Assembly (NCBI GenBank): GCA_003222675.1 | Contig: QHWT01000043.1 | Span: 62,001-126,000, forward strand | Source: Acidobacteriota bacterium | GTDB taxonomy: Bacteria > Acidobacteriota > Vicinamibacteria > Vicinamibacterales > 2-12-FULL-66-21 | DNA: 64,000 bases | Direction of reading: 5' to 3' | Shown: positions 18,832-27,694 of the stretch, piece by piece | How positions within the stretch are numbered: position 1 is the first letter of the stretch | Layout of the letters: every line of letters starts with the position of its first letter | Notes under the pieces: generated by a model | The model's database searches: none | What the model was told of the DNA's origin: nothing | What the model saw: only the letters and a program-made list of their open reading frames with translations | Translations under genes and position numbers: made by a program

Positions 18832-18856
18832 AGAGCGGCGCCTCTAAGGCCGCTCT
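18832..18856 (+). terminator. Hairpin after the regulator trio
   Basis: A perfect 8-bp stem (agagcggc / gccgctct) with a 9-base loop lies seven bases after the stop of the third regulator. There is no T-run, so it could be a Rho-dependent end or an mRNA 3' stabiliser rather than a classical intrinsic terminator. Confidence 0.4.
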
Positions 18857-18913
18857 ACACTCGTCTGCAGGCCGGATCTTCAGACCTGGCAAAGTCGAGA
18901 ACTCCGATATTCG

Positions 18914-20644
18914 CTAAGTCGGCCTCTTCACCAGAGTGTTCAGATCACTTGCGGCGCTCGCGGCGGCGTGCTCCTTCAGCCGCGTCAGCCGCTCAGCGAG
19001 CGTCTGCGTCTGCCGGCCGTCGACGCCGTACACGTCGTTGCGGAACTGCAGGATGCCGTCAGGCGAGACACGCGCCGTCCAGTAACCGAGATATACCGGT
19101 ATCGGCTGTCGCAGCTTGACCGTCGTCTCCTGCCCCCCGTGCATCGCCGCCTGGATCTTCTCCGGCGTCCAAGACGGCTGATCCGCCAGCACGTATCGAG
19201 CGAGCGCTTCGGGCTGTTCGAGCCGCACGCAGCCGTGACTCAAGGATCGCGTCGCGCGAGCAAACAGCGAGTCGGCGGGCGTGTCGTGCAGATACACGTT
19301 GAAGGTGTTGGGGAACATGAATTTCACGAGGCCAAGCGAGTTCGATGTCCCCGGCCGCTGACGGAAGCGATAGCCGGCGGGATTGCTCAGATCAACGGAC
19401 TCGGGATCGACGGGGTTACCTTTTGTGTCGACCACTTCCATGTTCGTCCGCTCGAGAAATGCGGGGTCGCGCATGACCGACGGCAGCGTTTCATTCTGGA
19501 CGATGTCGGCCGGCACGTTCCAGTAGGGCGCGAACACCAGATATGTCATCTCGTCTGAGAATATCGGCGTCGGCGTGTCCTTCTTGCCGACCACGACGCG
19601 CATGGCGAGCGGCACGCGGCCGTGGTCCCACACCTCGAGGCGGTACTCCGGAATGTTCACGATGATGTGGCGGTCGCCGAGATTATGGGGCAGCCAGCGC
19701 CACCGCTCCAGGTTCAACTCGATCTGCCGCACCCGCGCGTCGGCGGGCACATTCATCTGTGCGACGATCGCGGGGCCAATCGCGCCGTCAGGTTCGAGTC
19801 CGTGGCGCCGCTGGAACCGCTTCACCGCTTCCTGCAATTCGGGACCGTAGACCGTGTCCGTGTCAGCGACGCTTCCCGTGAAGTCTCCCGTCACCGCCAG
19901 GCGCTTGCCGAGCGCGGGCACGACAGCATTGTGCTGCCCGGGCTTGAGCTTGAGTTTCGCCGGCACCACCGGCCATCCGCCCTTCGACGCGAGATCGCGA
20001 TACTGGGCGAGCGCCTTGCGGAGCGTGTCGTACTGAGGATCGTGGGGCAGCAGATCGTCGAGCGAACGCGCCACGGTATTGTGCTCGAGCGCGTCGGAGA
20101 GATTCGCCAGCGGATCGAAATCCTGGCCGCGAATCTGCCAGTTCGGATCGACGTGTGCGAGATCGGAAATGCCGTTGGCAAGATCCGACGCGTACTGCAT
20201 ATAGAGGTATGTCAGCCAGGCATCGAGGCTGACCGCCTCGACTTCATTGAAGCCCTTCTTCGATAGAAAACCCTTGGTCGCTTCGCTGCGGCGCGCCGCC
20301 AGCGTCGACGCGTTGTACAGCGACGGGTCGAGCCCTTCACGATCCGCATGCTGCAGCGCGCCAATCAACTCGTCCATCTCAGGGCGCGGGGACCTGCCGT
20401 CGATCCACGCGGCCTCGTAGACGCGCTTCTGATAGAACTGTTTGACCAGTCCCCACAGGCGCGCGCCTTCGCGGTCGCGCGTCACGAAGCCGGGCGTCTG
20501 TTTTGCGTTCAGGAATGCTTCGAGCGCTTGCGCCGACGCGGCGTCGCGTGTCTGGTGCGCCTGCTGTTTGACTTCGGGCAGCTTGCCGCACGACGTGCTC
20601 AGCAGCACTCCTGCGACCGTCGCCGCGAGTAATCTTCCGGGCAT
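18914..20644 (-). CDS. L,D-transpeptidase, YcbB-like, lipoprotein
   Basis: A 576-residue exported enzyme. The N-terminus has a signal with lipobox L-L-S-T-S-C. A scaffold region follows, with a peptidoglycan-binding motif (AVKRFQRRHGLEPDGAIG, about 275-295), then the YkuD catalytic domain (HIIVNIPEYRLEVW, M-R-V-V-V-G) and the active-site S-H-G-C-V-R-L near residue 490. Large YcbB/LdtD-type enzymes of this plan make 3-3 crosslinks in peptidoglycan. The start is ATG 20644, backed by a ggagg sequence just upstream; an earlier in-frame start nine codons up is less likely. The gene stands alone, convergent with the regulator trio. Confidence 0.9.
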   Translation of the reverse strand: MPGRLLAATVAGVLLSTSCGKLPEVKQQAHQTRDAASAQALEAFLNAKQTPGFVTRDREGARLWGLVKQFYQKRVYEAAWIDGRSPRPEMDELIGALQHADREGLDPSLYNASTLAARRSEATKGFLSKKGFNEVEAVSLDAWLTYLYMQYASDLANGISDLAHVDPNWQIRGQDFDPLANLSDALEHNTVARSLDDLLPHDPQYDTLRKALAQYRDLASKGGWPVVPAKLKLKPGQHNAVVPALGKRLAVTGDFTGSVADTDTVYGPELQEAVKRFQRRHGLEPDGAIGPAIVAQMNVPADARVRQIELNLERWRWLPHNLGDRHIIVNIPEYRLEVWDHGRVPLAMRVVVGKKDTPTPIFSDEMTYLVFAPYWNVPADIVQNETLPSVMRDPAFLERTNMEVVDTKGNPVDPESVDLSNPAGYRFRQRPGTSNSLGLVKFMFPNTFNVYLHDTPADSLFARATRSLSHGCVRLEQPEALARYVLADQPSWTPEKIQAAMHGGQETTVKLRQPIPVYLGYWTARVSPDGILQFRNDVYGVDGRQTQTLAERLTRLKEHAAASAASDLNTLVKRPT

Positions 20645-20754
20645 CCGTCCTCCGCGGAGGGTATTGAGCAAGCGGGGTGCCGATCGGTCCGGCTGGGAGA
20701 AGACGTGGCAGCAGAATCGTTTAGGGAAATGGTTGTCCGTGTCGCGATGCGAGT

Positions 20755-21957
20755 GTGAACTTGGTTACCCAGCGAACACCGGCATCTCGAGCTCTGCACA
20801 CGGCCATCGAGGAGGATCTGAACATCGTCGCAGCGGGGTTGCTGCAGGACATCGCCCTCGTTCAGAGCAACGAACGTAGCCGTTTTGGTTACAAGCGCGC
20901 CGCGAAGATCATCGCGGCGGCGATCGATCGGTCCGTCCGCGATCTGATCGAGGAGGGCACGCTGCGCGATGTGCCGTTTCTCGGCGCGTCGACCGAGCGG
21001 ATCGTGGCCGAGCTCGTCCGCGGCGGCGAGTCGCCATCCGTGAAGAAGGCGCTGGCGGCGTACGGAAAGCGGTCCGACATAGAGAAGCGCCGGGGGTTTC
21101 GGCGCGCGTACTTGAGCCGGCACACGATGCGGCGTGCGCTCGACGCGCCGCTCGGTCCGTCGATCGTATCCACGAAGCAGTTTCGCGGCGATCTGCAGAT
21201 GCATTCCACATGGAGTGACGGCATCGAATCCATCGCAGCCCTGGCGGGCGCGGCCGAGGCGCTGGGCTGGTCGCGCATAGGGATCACGGATCACTCTTAC
21301 GGCCTCCCGATCGCGCGGGGCATGAGCATGGAGGCCGCGGCGCGGCAGGGGATCGAGATCGACGGCGTCAACGAGGCGTTCGCCGGGCGGGTGCGCGTCT
21401 ACAAGGGAGTCGAGGCAAATATTCTCGCCGACGGTTCACTCGATCTGGATGAGGACGAGCGCCGCGTGTTCGAATATGTGATTGCGTCGCCGCATTCGCT
21501 GCTGCGCCGCGACACCGATCAGACGGCGCGCATGGTCAATGCCGTCCGGCAGCGAGGGGTCGCGATACTCGGGCACCCGCAGGGGCGGATGTACAACAGC
21601 CGTCCGGGGGTGGCCGCCGACTGGATCGCCGTATTCCGCGAGGCCGCGCGCCACGGCGTCGCGATCGAGATCGACGGCAACTGGCATCGACAGGACGTCG
21701 ATTACGAGCTCGCCGCGCTCGCGATGGACGCGGATTGCTTTTTTGCGCTCGACAGCGACGCCCACAGCATCGCGGAGCTTGCATTTACGGATTACTCGAT
21801 TGCGCACGCGCGAGTCGCCGGCGTGCCGGCGGACAGGGTGGTCAATTGCTGGGAACAGAAGAAGTTCGAGGACTGGCTCGCCGATCGTCAAGGCGGCCCG
21901 CGCACCCGGCGTCGCCACGACGTTCACAAAGCGACGAAGGCCACGAAGATGTCATGA
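20755..21957 (+). CDS. HhH-PHP phosphoesterase (PolX-like without polymerase core)
   Basis: A 400-residue protein. The N-terminal ~110 residues are helical, with a PolX-like helix-hairpin pattern (DIALVQSNERSRFGYKRAA, then GTLRDVPFLG). The PHP domain begins at about 145 with D-L-Q-M-H-S-T-W-S-D-G, then I-T-D-H-S-Y-G-L, G-V-E-A-N-I-L, A-S-P-H-S-L, G-H-P-Q-G-R and D-S-D-A-H-S, so the metal-binding histidines and aspartates are present. No nucleotidyltransferase domain is seen between them, unlike bacterial DNA polymerase X. It is likely a histidinol-phosphatase/PolX-type phosphoesterase. GTG start 20755. Its 3' end overlaps the convergent HMG-CoA lyase remnant by 6 bp, and 109 bp of it are copied into that gene. 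Confidence 0.8.
   Translation: MNLVTQRTPASRALHTAIEEDLNIVAAGLLQDIALVQSNERSRFGYKRAAKIIAAAIDRSVRDLIEEGTLRDVPFLGASTERIVAELVRGGESPSVKKALAAYGKRSDIEKRRGFRRAYLSRHTMRRALDAPLGPSIVSTKQFRGDLQMHSTWSDGIESIAALAGAAEALGWSRIGITDHSYGLPIARGMSMEAAARQGIEIDGVNEAFAGRVRVYKGVEANILADGSLDLDEDERRVFEYVIASPHSLLRRDTDQTARMVNAVRQRGVAILGHPQGRMYNSRPGVAADWIAVFREAARHGVAIEIDGNWHRQDVDYELAALAMDADCFFALDSDAHSIAELAFTDYSIAHARVAGVPADRVVNCWEQKKFEDWLADRQGGPRTRRRHDVHKATKATKMS
21332..21440 (+). repeat. 109-bp donor segment inside the PHP gene
   Basis: Identical base for base to 22365-22473. Here it is in frame and codes part of the PHP domain, including I-E-I-D-G-V-N-E-A-F and V-E-A-N-I-L-A-D-G-S, so this is the original copy. Confidence 0.95.
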
Positions 21958-22832
21958 GCCGTGGGTCGCTTTCTGTGCAGCCGCATAGCGTGAAGCGAGC
22001 GGGTGACCGATCTTCTGCTCCATGAAACCTGATGCCGCAAGCACCTTCTCGAGACTCACGCCAGTCTCGATCCCGAAGCCGTTGAGCATATAGAGCAGAT
22101 CCTCGGTCGCGAGATTACCCGTCGCGCCTGGAGCGTACGGGCACCCGCCGAGACCACCCGCGGAGGCGTCGAATGTCTTGACGCCGAGCTGAAGGGCCAT
22201 CAGGACGTTCGCGAGGGCGGTACCGCGAGTGTCATGGAAGTGCAACGCGATGCGCTCCAGCGGCACGCGTTTGGTGACCTCATCAAGGACCGACGCGACC
22301 TGCGCGGGGTGCGCGATGCCGATCGTGTCGCTGATTGCGACCTCGTAGGCGCCCATATTGATCAAGGCCGCGGCGCGGCAGGGGATCGAGATCGACGGCG
22401 TCAACGAGGCGTTCGCCGGGCGGGTGCGCGTCTACAAGGGAGTCGAGGCAAATATTCTCGCCGACGGTTCACTTCGAGTGACTCGGCAATCGTCTGGTTG
22501 ATGTTCTTCCTGCTGAAGGATTCGGATGCGGCGGCGAAAATTGCGACCTCGTCGGCCTGCGCATCGATCGCTCGCGCGAGTCCGGCGAGATTCGGGACGA
22601 GCGCGGTATAGCGCGTGCCCCGCCGCCGAGTGATTCCGGCGAACACCTGGGCGGCGTCCGCCATCCGCGGCACCCACGTCGGGCTGACGAACGCCGAGAC
22701 CTCGATCACCTTGTGTCCCGCCTCGCTGAGACGGTCGACGAAGGCGATCTTGTCGCCCGTCGAGATCGAGGCGGCTTCATTCTGCAGTCCGTCGCGCGGC
22801 CCGACCTCCACGACGTTCACGGTCGTCAGCAT
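21952..22832 (-). pseudogene. Hydroxymethylglutaryl-CoA lyase, disrupted
   Basis: The N-terminal part (22832 to about 22474) is a good HMG-CoA lyase: VNVVEVGPRDGLQNE with catalytic R-D, V-S-P-T-W-V-P-R-M-A-D, and SESFSRKNINQTIAESLE. The C-terminal part (about 22364 to 21952) resumes at LINMGAYEVAISDTIG with H-F-H-D-T-R-G, A-G-L-G-G-C-P-Y-A-P-G-A-T-G-N-L-A-T-E-D. Between them some 43 residues of the family (the R-G-Y-V-S-C...G-C-P-Y-E-G stretch) are missing and replaced by 109 bp copied from the PHP gene, antisense to this gene, with a frameshift. The enzyme cleaves HMG-CoA to acetoacetate and acetyl-CoA, the last step of leucine breakdown. It is last in a five-gene operon. As read it cannot give a whole enzyme. 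Confidence 0.9.
22365..22473 (+). repeat. 109-bp copy of PHP gene inserted in HMG-CoA lyase
   Basis: An exact copy of 21332-21440, direct orientation on the + strand, 1033 bp away. The bases on both flanks differ from the donor flanks, so the copy has sharp ends. 109 is not a multiple of three, hence the frameshift in the recipient gene. Confidence 0.95.
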
Positions 22833-22833
22833 G

Positions 22834-23241
22834 TCAATCCAGGTCAATCAGGCTGACGCCCGGCTGTACGAGCTCACCGGGGCGGCAATGAATTGACTCG
22901 ACGGTCCCGTTCCCGGGCGCGCGCACGGGCAGTTCCATCTTCATCGCCTCCAGCACGATCAGGATGTCACCACGCTTCACCTCGTCGCCCGGTTGCACGT
23001 TGATCGTGACGACCGTGGCGGGCATCGGGGCCATCAGCGATCCATGATGTTGCGTGCCGCGCAGCCTCGTGCCCGTGCCGTTCCCGGACGCGATCTCGTA
23101 GACCGAACCATCGTGAAATACCCACGTCGTCTCTCCCGCGACAACCGCATAGACGCGCTCGATTCGCTCTCCGCGTGTCGCTACGTACTCGCCAGGCGCA
23201 GCGCCGCGCGTGACGATGATGAGGCGCCTCTCGTCGCTCAT
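22834..23241 (-). CDS. Biotin carboxyl carrier subunit of acyl-CoA carboxylase
   Basis: A 135-residue protein with a C-terminal biotinyl domain: M-A-P-M-P-A-T-V, then E-A-M-K-M-E with the biotin-accepting lysine near residue 101, and the paired G-D-E-V-K-R-G-D strands. The N-terminal half matches the region between the biotin carboxylase and carrier domains of fused methylcrotonyl- or propionyl-CoA carboxylase alpha subunits. Alpha is thus split in two genes here. The ATG at 23241 overlaps the carboxylase stop by 4 bases, and the gene ends one base before the lyase start codon. Confidence 0.88.
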   Translation of the reverse strand: MSDERRLIIVTRGAAPGEYVATRGERIERVYAVVAGETTWVFHDGSVYEIASGNGTGTRLRGTQHHGSLMAPMPATVVTINVQPGDEVKRGDILIVLEAMKMELPVRAPGNGTVESIHCRPGELVQPGVSLIDLD

Positions 23242-24725
23242 CGTCCCCATCGCGAGATCGTCGACCACGGATCGTTCCCGTGCTCGGCGGTGCGCGCGCT
23301 TGGTGCGGGCTGCGCACTCCGCGCGAAGGCCGCCACCGCGGACACGACGTCGTCGGTGGCTCGAGCTTCGAGAAGATTATTGATGTGTTCGTCGATGAAG
23401 CCGGTGTGCACATCGCCGGCGGCAAATGCGGGGTGCTCGAGCACGTTCATCAGGAACCGGACGTTGGTGCGCACCCCGAGGATCGGGAACGAACGAAGGG
23501 CGGCGATCGCGCGCTTTCTTGCCGCGTCGCGTGATTCGCCGCTGGCAATCACCTTCGCGAGCATCGGATCGTACTGCACCGGCACGCGCGCCCCCTCCTC
23601 GACGCCGCTGTCGATGCGGATACCGGGAGCGGACGGCTCACGGTAAAGGTGGAGCTGACCAGCCTGGGGAAGGAATCCGCTCGACGGATCCTCCGCATAG
23701 ACGCGGCACTCGATCGCGTGCCCGCGTTGGGTGAGATCCTGCTGCTGCCATGGCAACCGCCCGCCCATCGCGACGAGCAGCTGCGCGCGAACGAGATCGA
23801 CGCCTGTGATCGCCTCGGTGACGGGATGTTCCACCTGCAGCCTGGTGTTCATTTCGAGAAAGTAGAAACGCGCGTCGTCCCCGCAGCCCTCGACCAGGAA
23901 CTCGAGCGTGCCGGCATTCTGATAGCCGGCGCTGCGCGCGGCGGCAATCGCCGCCTCCCCCAAACGCTTGCGCAGCGGAACGGTGAGCGCGGTCGACGGG
24001 CTTTCCTCGACTATCTTCTGATGACGCCGCTGCACGGAGCACTCGCGCTCGAAAAGGTGCACGACGCTGCCGTGCGCGTCGGCAAACACCTGCATCTCGA
24101 CGTGCCGCGGCTTCTGCACGAGGCGTTCGATGTACAACGTGCCATCGCCGAATGCCGCCTGTGCTTCGCGGCGCGCCGCCGGTACGGCGTCGGCCAGCGA
24201 TCGTGCGTCGAGCGCGACGCGCATGCCTTTGCCGCCTCCACCCGCCGAGGCCTTCACCAGCACGGGGAAGCCGACGGCGTCAGCGGCCATCGCCACACTC
24301 GCATCGCTCTGATCGGCGGGCGTACGCCCCGGCACGACCGGTACCCCCGCGCGGTCCATCAACGCGCGCGCCGCGATCTTCGATCCCATGCGCTCCATCG
24401 CGTCCGCCGGCGGACCGACGAACGTGATCGCTGCGCTCGCACAGGCGCGCGCGAATGCGGCGTTCTCGGACAGAAATCCGTACCCTGGATGGATCGCGTC
24501 GGCGCCGGACCGGCGCGCCGCGTCGATGACCGCGTCGATGTTCAGATAGCTGTCTGGCGCCGCGGCCGGACCGATCCGGATAGCGATGTCCGCGGCGCGG
24601 ACGTGCCGCGCGCCGACGTCCGCGTCGGAGTACACGGCGACCGGCTGGATGTCCATCTCGCGGCACGCGCGGATCACACGCAGCGCGATCTCTCCACGGT
24701 TCGCGACGAGCAGCCGCTTGATCAC
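23238..24725 (-). CDS. Biotin carboxylase subunit of acyl-CoA carboxylase
   Basis: A 495-residue ATP-grasp enzyme: N-terminal IKRLLVANRGEIALRVIRA, the carboxylase hallmark G-Y-G-F-L-S-E-N, the glycine-rich A-S-A-G-G-G-G-K-G-M-R-V, E-R-E-C-S-V-Q-R-R-H-Q-K and E-M-N-T-R-L-Q-V-E-H-P-V-T-E. It carboxylates biotin on the carrier with ATP and bicarbonate. Neighbours (carboxylase beta, methylglutaconyl-CoA hydratase-like, HMG-CoA lyase) point to 3-methylcrotonyl-CoA carboxylase of leucine breakdown. The start is GTG 24725, overlapping the hydratase stop by 4 bases; the long frame upstream of it is antisense-like. Confidence 0.9.
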   Translation of the reverse strand: MIKRLLVANRGEIALRVIRACREMDIQPVAVYSDADVGARHVRAADIAIRIGPAAAPDSYLNIDAVIDAARRSGADAIHPGYGFLSENAAFARACASAAITFVGPPADAMERMGSKIAARALMDRAGVPVVPGRTPADQSDASVAMAADAVGFPVLVKASAGGGGKGMRVALDARSLADAVPAARREAQAAFGDGTLYIERLVQKPRHVEMQVFADAHGSVVHLFERECSVQRRHQKIVEESPSTALTVPLRKRLGEAAIAAARSAGYQNAGTLEFLVEGCGDDARFYFLEMNTRLQVEHPVTEAITGVDLVRAQLLVAMGGRLPWQQQDLTQRGHAIECRVYAEDPSSGFLPQAGQLHLYREPSAPGIRIDSGVEEGARVPVQYDPMLAKVIASGESRDAARKRAIAALRSFPILGVRTNVRFLMNVLEHPAFAAGDVHTGFIDEHINNLLEARATDDVVSAVAAFARSAQPAPSARTAEHGNDPWSTISRWGR

Positions 24726-25498
24726 GGTGTCCAGGACGGCTTGCGCTTGTCGAGAAACGCGCGCATGCCCTCCTGGCCCTCGGCGGAGACGCGCTGCACT
24801 GCGATCGTGTCGATGCTGTATTCCGTCGCAGCGGTGCGATCCTGCCGGGAGACCTCGGCGATCAGCTTCTTCGCCGCCGCGACGGCCTGTGGACCCGCCG
24901 TCTGTACTTCGTTCACGTAGCGCGTGATCATCCGATCGAGATCCCCTTCTGCGCCAATCGCGTGCACGAGTCCGATCTCTTTGGCGCGTGCTGCCGAGAA
25001 GCGCCCACCCGTCAAGAACAGCTCGCGCGCGGCGGACGCACCCGTCTTCGCGATCACGTACGGCGAAATCACGGCGGGCACGATTCCCAGCTTGACCTCC
25101 GTGAAGCCAAACGCCGTATCCTCCGCCGCGACCACGATGTCGCAGACCGCGGCAAGTCCCGCGCCGCCGCCCAGCGCGGCGCCGTGCACGCGGCCGATGA
25201 GTGGAATCGGCAGTTGGTCGAGCGCCTCGAACAGCGTGGCCATCGCCCGCGCATCGCGGACGTTCTCGTCGTGCGAGTAGGCAATCATCTTCGACATCCA
25301 TGCGAGATCCGCGCCCGCACAGAAGCATCGCCCCGTGCCCGTCAGCACCGCCACGCGCGTCTCCGCGCCCGGCTTCACTGATCTCGCCCACGTGGTGAGC
25401 TCAGCGATCAGTTCCTCGTTGAATGCATTGCGCACGTCAGGGCGGTTGAGCGTGACGCGCACCACCGGGCCGACATGCTCCACCAGGAGATGGGACAT
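24722..25498 (-). CDS. Enoyl-CoA hydratase family, likely methylglutaconyl-CoA hydratase
   Basis: A 258-residue crotonase-fold protein: LNRPDVRNAFNEELI, the oxyanion-hole loops A-G-A-D-L-A-W-M and G-A-A-L-G-G-G-A-G-L, and F-G-F-T-E-V-K-L-G-I-V-P-A. The A-D-L-x-W-M stretch followed by M-I-A-Y-S is common in methylglutaconyl-CoA hydratases, and the operon supports hydration of 3-methylglutaconyl-CoA to HMG-CoA. The start is ATG 25498 (a GTG three codons upstream is possible). It lies 130 bp downstream of the carboxylase beta gene, the only sizeable gap in the operon. Confidence 0.85.
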   Translation of the reverse strand: MSHLLVEHVGPVVRVTLNRPDVRNAFNEELIAELTTWARSVKPGAETRVAVLTGTGRCFCAGADLAWMSKMIAYSHDENVRDARAMATLFEALDQLPIPLIGRVHGAALGGGAGLAAVCDIVVAAEDTAFGFTEVKLGIVPAVISPYVIAKTGASAARELFLTGGRFSAARAKEIGLVHAIGAEGDLDRMITRYVNEVQTAGPQAVAAAKKLIAEVSRQDRTAATEYSIDTIAVQRVSAEGQEGMRAFLDKRKPSWTP

Positions 25499-25519
25499 CG
25501 CAGTCACGCCCTTACGGGC

Positions 25520-25628
25520 CTCTCGCGACGATGAAGATCATGAAGAGACGAAGACCACGAAGTCCTCTTCGTGATCTTCGAGGTCTCCGTGAACTTCGCG
25601 CATGAGCCGTGGGCCGTCATCGTGATCT
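25520..25628. repeat. Low-complexity gaag/cgaag unit gap
   Basis: The gap between the hydratase and the carboxylase beta gene holds acgatgaagatcatgaag, agacgaagaccacgaag and then complementary cttcgtgatcttcg. This gives a degenerate inverted structure of the same type as at 21920-21950 (acaaagcgacgaaggccacg) and 56135-56215. Confidence 0.6.
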
Positions 25629-27236
25629 TCACATTCTGAAGACGCCGAACTTCGCCTCTGGAATCGGCGCGTTGAATGCTGCCGACAAGCCCAGCGCGAG
25701 GGCCTGTCTCGTTTGCGCCGGATCGAGAATTCCATCATCCCAGACCCGCGCCGTCGAGTAGTACGGCGAACCCTCGCGCTCGTATTTCTCGAGCAGCGGC
25801 TTCCGAATGGACGCTTCTTCTTCGGCGCCGAGCGCCTTGCCCTCGCGGGCGAGCTGATCGCGCTTGACGGTGGTGAGCACCCCCGCCGCCTGCTCGCCGC
25901 CCATGACCGAGATGCGAGCATTCGGCCACATCCAGAGCAGCCGTGGTTCGTACGCCCGGCCGCACATCCCGTAATTGCCAGCCCCGAACGAGCCTCCGAT
26001 GATCACCGTGAACTTCGGCACGACCGAGTTCGCGACCGCGTGGACCATCTTCGCGCCGTCCTTCGCGATCCCGGCGCGCTCGTATTGCCGTCCGACGATG
26101 AAGCCCGTGATGTTCTGCAGGAAGACGAGCGGCACGCCCCGCAGGTTGCACAACTCGATGAAATGCGTGGCCTTCAGCGCCGATTCAGAGAAGAGGACCC
26201 CGTTGTTCGCGATGATGCCGATCAGCAACCCGTGCAGGCGCGCGAAGCCCGTCACCAGCGTGGAGCCGTAACGCTCCTTGAATTCGTCGAAGCGCGAAGC
26301 GTCGACGACCCGCGCGATGATTTCGCGGACCTCATACGGCTTGCGCGTGTCGAGGTTGACGATGCCGTAAATCTCCTGGGGATCGTAAGCCGGTTCTTCA
26401 GTGGTTGTGACATCGGCCGGCATGCGCTTGACGCTATTGAGCGTGCTCACGATGGTCCTTGCGATCTGAAGCGCATGCACGTCGTCTTCCGCCAGGTAAT
26501 CGGCGACGCCGGACAGCCGCGTGTGGATGTCCGCGCCGCCCAGTTCCTCCGCGGTGACTTCTTCACCAGTCGCCGCCTTCACGAGTGGCGGGCCGCCAAG
26601 AAAAATCGTCCCCGTATTCTTCACGATGATCGTCTCGTCCGACATCGCTGGCACGTACGCGCCGCCGGCCGTGCACGAGCCCATGACCACCGCGACCTGA
26701 GGAATGCGCTCGGCGGACATGCGTGCCTGATTGAAGAAGATGCGGCCGAAGTGATCGCGATCGGGAAAGACATCCGCCTGGAGGGGAAGGAACGCGCCGC
26801 CCGAGTCGACGAGGTAGACGCAGGGGAGCCGGTTCTGCAGCGCCACTTCCTGCGCGCGCACATGCTTCTTTACGGTAATCGGATAGTAGGTTCCGCCCTT
26901 TACCGTCGCATCGTTTGCGACGATCACCACTTCGCGGCCGGCAACCCGTCCGATGCCCGTGACGATTCCAGCCGACGGCGCATCGTTGTCGTATAGATCC
27001 CACGCTGCGAGCGGGGAGAGCTCGAGCAGCGGCGATTCCGGATCGAGCAGCTTGTCGATGCGCTCGCGCACCGGAAGCTTCCCCTGCTCGCGATGGCGTT
27101 GCAGGTATCGCTCTCCACCGCCTTGCCGGGCGACGGCCACGCGCTCGCGCAGCTCGGTCACGAGTGCGGTCATGCGATTGCTGTTGCGCTGAAAGTCGCC
27201 GCTCGCGGGATCGATGTGCGTCTCGAGGCGATCCAT
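25629..27236 (-). CDS. Acyl-CoA carboxylase beta subunit (methylcrotonyl-CoA carboxylase type)
   Basis: A 535-residue carboxyltransferase: [22 protein letters not shown], the oxyanion regions V-D-S-G-G-A-F-L-P and [36 protein letters not shown], and [13 protein letters not shown]. The length and the early F-x-R-N segment ([14 protein letters not shown]) fit MccB and geranyl-CoA carboxylase rather than propionyl-CoA carboxylase. It carboxylates 3-methylcrotonyl-CoA with the biotin subunits encoded downstream. The start is ATG 27236; the region upstream of it is intergenic repeat. Confidence 0.9.
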   Translation of the reverse strand: MDRLETHIDPASGDFQRNSNRMTALVTELRERVAVARQGGGERYLQRHREQGKLPVRERIDKLLDPESPLLELSPLAAWDLYDNDAPSAGIVTGIGRVAGREVVIVANDATVKGGTYYPITVKKHVRAQEVALQNRLPCVYLVDSGGAFLPLQADVFPDRDHFGRIFFNQARMSAERIPQVAVVMGSCTAGGAYVPAMSDETIIVKNTGTIFLGGPPLVKAATGEEVTAEELGGADIHTRLSGVADYLAEDDVHALQIARTIVSTLNSVKRMPADVTTTEEPAYDPQEIYGIVNLDTRKPYEVREIIARVVDASRFDEFKERYGSTLVTGFARLHGLLIGIIANNGVLFSESALKATHFIELCNLRGVPLVFLQNITGFIVGRQYERAGIAKDGAKMVHAVANSVVPKFTVIIGGSFGAGNYGMCGRAYEPRLLWMWPNARISVMGGEQAAGVLTTVKRDQLAREGKALGAEEEASIRKPLLEKYEREGSPYYSTARVWDDGILDPAQTRQALALGLSAAFNAPIPEAKFGVFRM

Positions 27237-27376
27237 GTCAATGCTGAATGGCGGATGCTGAATCCATGTCAATTCTGAATGGTAAATGCTGAATGCTGAA
27301 GCTATTCAGAGAAGCGTCGCACGCCGGCATTCGCATCCGTTCCGTTTCAGCATTTGGCCTTCAGCATTGAGCATTG
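27237..27376. repeat. Inverted block of aatgctg / cattcag units
   Basis: On one side the run reads aatgctgaatggcggatgctg and then aatgctgaatgctgaag; on the other it reads ttcagcatttgg and ccttcagcattgagcattg. Direct block and inverted block can pair into a long imperfect hairpin. The right end (cattgagcattgac) is the same as the unit at 9021-9041. Confidence 0.75.
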
Positions 27377-27394
27377 ACAAAGATCATGCTTCCG

Positions 27395-27565
27395 TTACCA
27401 GCCGCAGCAGTCGGTTTTGAACCCGCACGAGGGGCACCGCCATACGGCGTGCATGCGAAACATCTCGGCGCCGCAGCGCTCGCAAAGGACTTTATCGGCG
27501 GTGCTCGAAGGATTCGGGCGATCCGGCGGGGGCGGCGGCGGCGCCGGGTGCGTCGGTTCAGGCAT
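27395..27565 (-). CDS. 56-residue zinc-ribbon protein, probably leaderless
   Basis: A very short protein: proline-rich start (PTHPAPPPPPPDRPNPSS), then C-E-R-C-G-A-E-M-F, R-C-P-S-C-G-F-K-T-D-C-C-G-W. Two CxxC pairs make a zinc ribbon, with an extra C-C pair at the end. On the minus strand a TATAAT box (27573-27578) ends seven bases before the ATG, which suggests a leaderless message. Function is unknown; RNA or ribosome binding is typical of such ribbons. It is divergent from the NtrC-type regulator. Confidence 0.65.
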   Translation of the reverse strand: MPEPTHPAPPPPPPDRPNPSSTADKVLCERCGAEMFRMHAVWRCPSCGFKTDCCGW

Positions 27566-27655
27566 CGCAAAAATTATATCCCCCGCCTGTACGGCTTGCG
27601 GGGGCTGGCGAATTGGCCGGAAATTGCGTATTGATTCCCAACAAATGTCAGCATA

Positions 27656-27683
27656 TGGACAGTTTTGGTCCGATGTGTATACT
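27656..27683 (+). promoter_or_regulatory. Sigma-70-like promoter of the NtrC-type regulator
   Basis: TGGACA (27656-27661), a 16-base spacer and TATACT (27678-27683), twelve bases before the ATG. The -35 and -10 each match the consensus at five of six positions. The spacer contains a ggac/gtcc inverted repeat. Confidence 0.55.
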
Positions 27684-27694
27684 TTGTGAGTGAA

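Noticed and set aside
27614-27627. A tggccggaaattgc sequence like a sigma-54 promoter upstream of the NtrC-type regulator
   Set aside because: GG and GC are separated by 9 bases; sigma-54 needs 10. A sigma-70-like promoter closer to the gene explains expression better.
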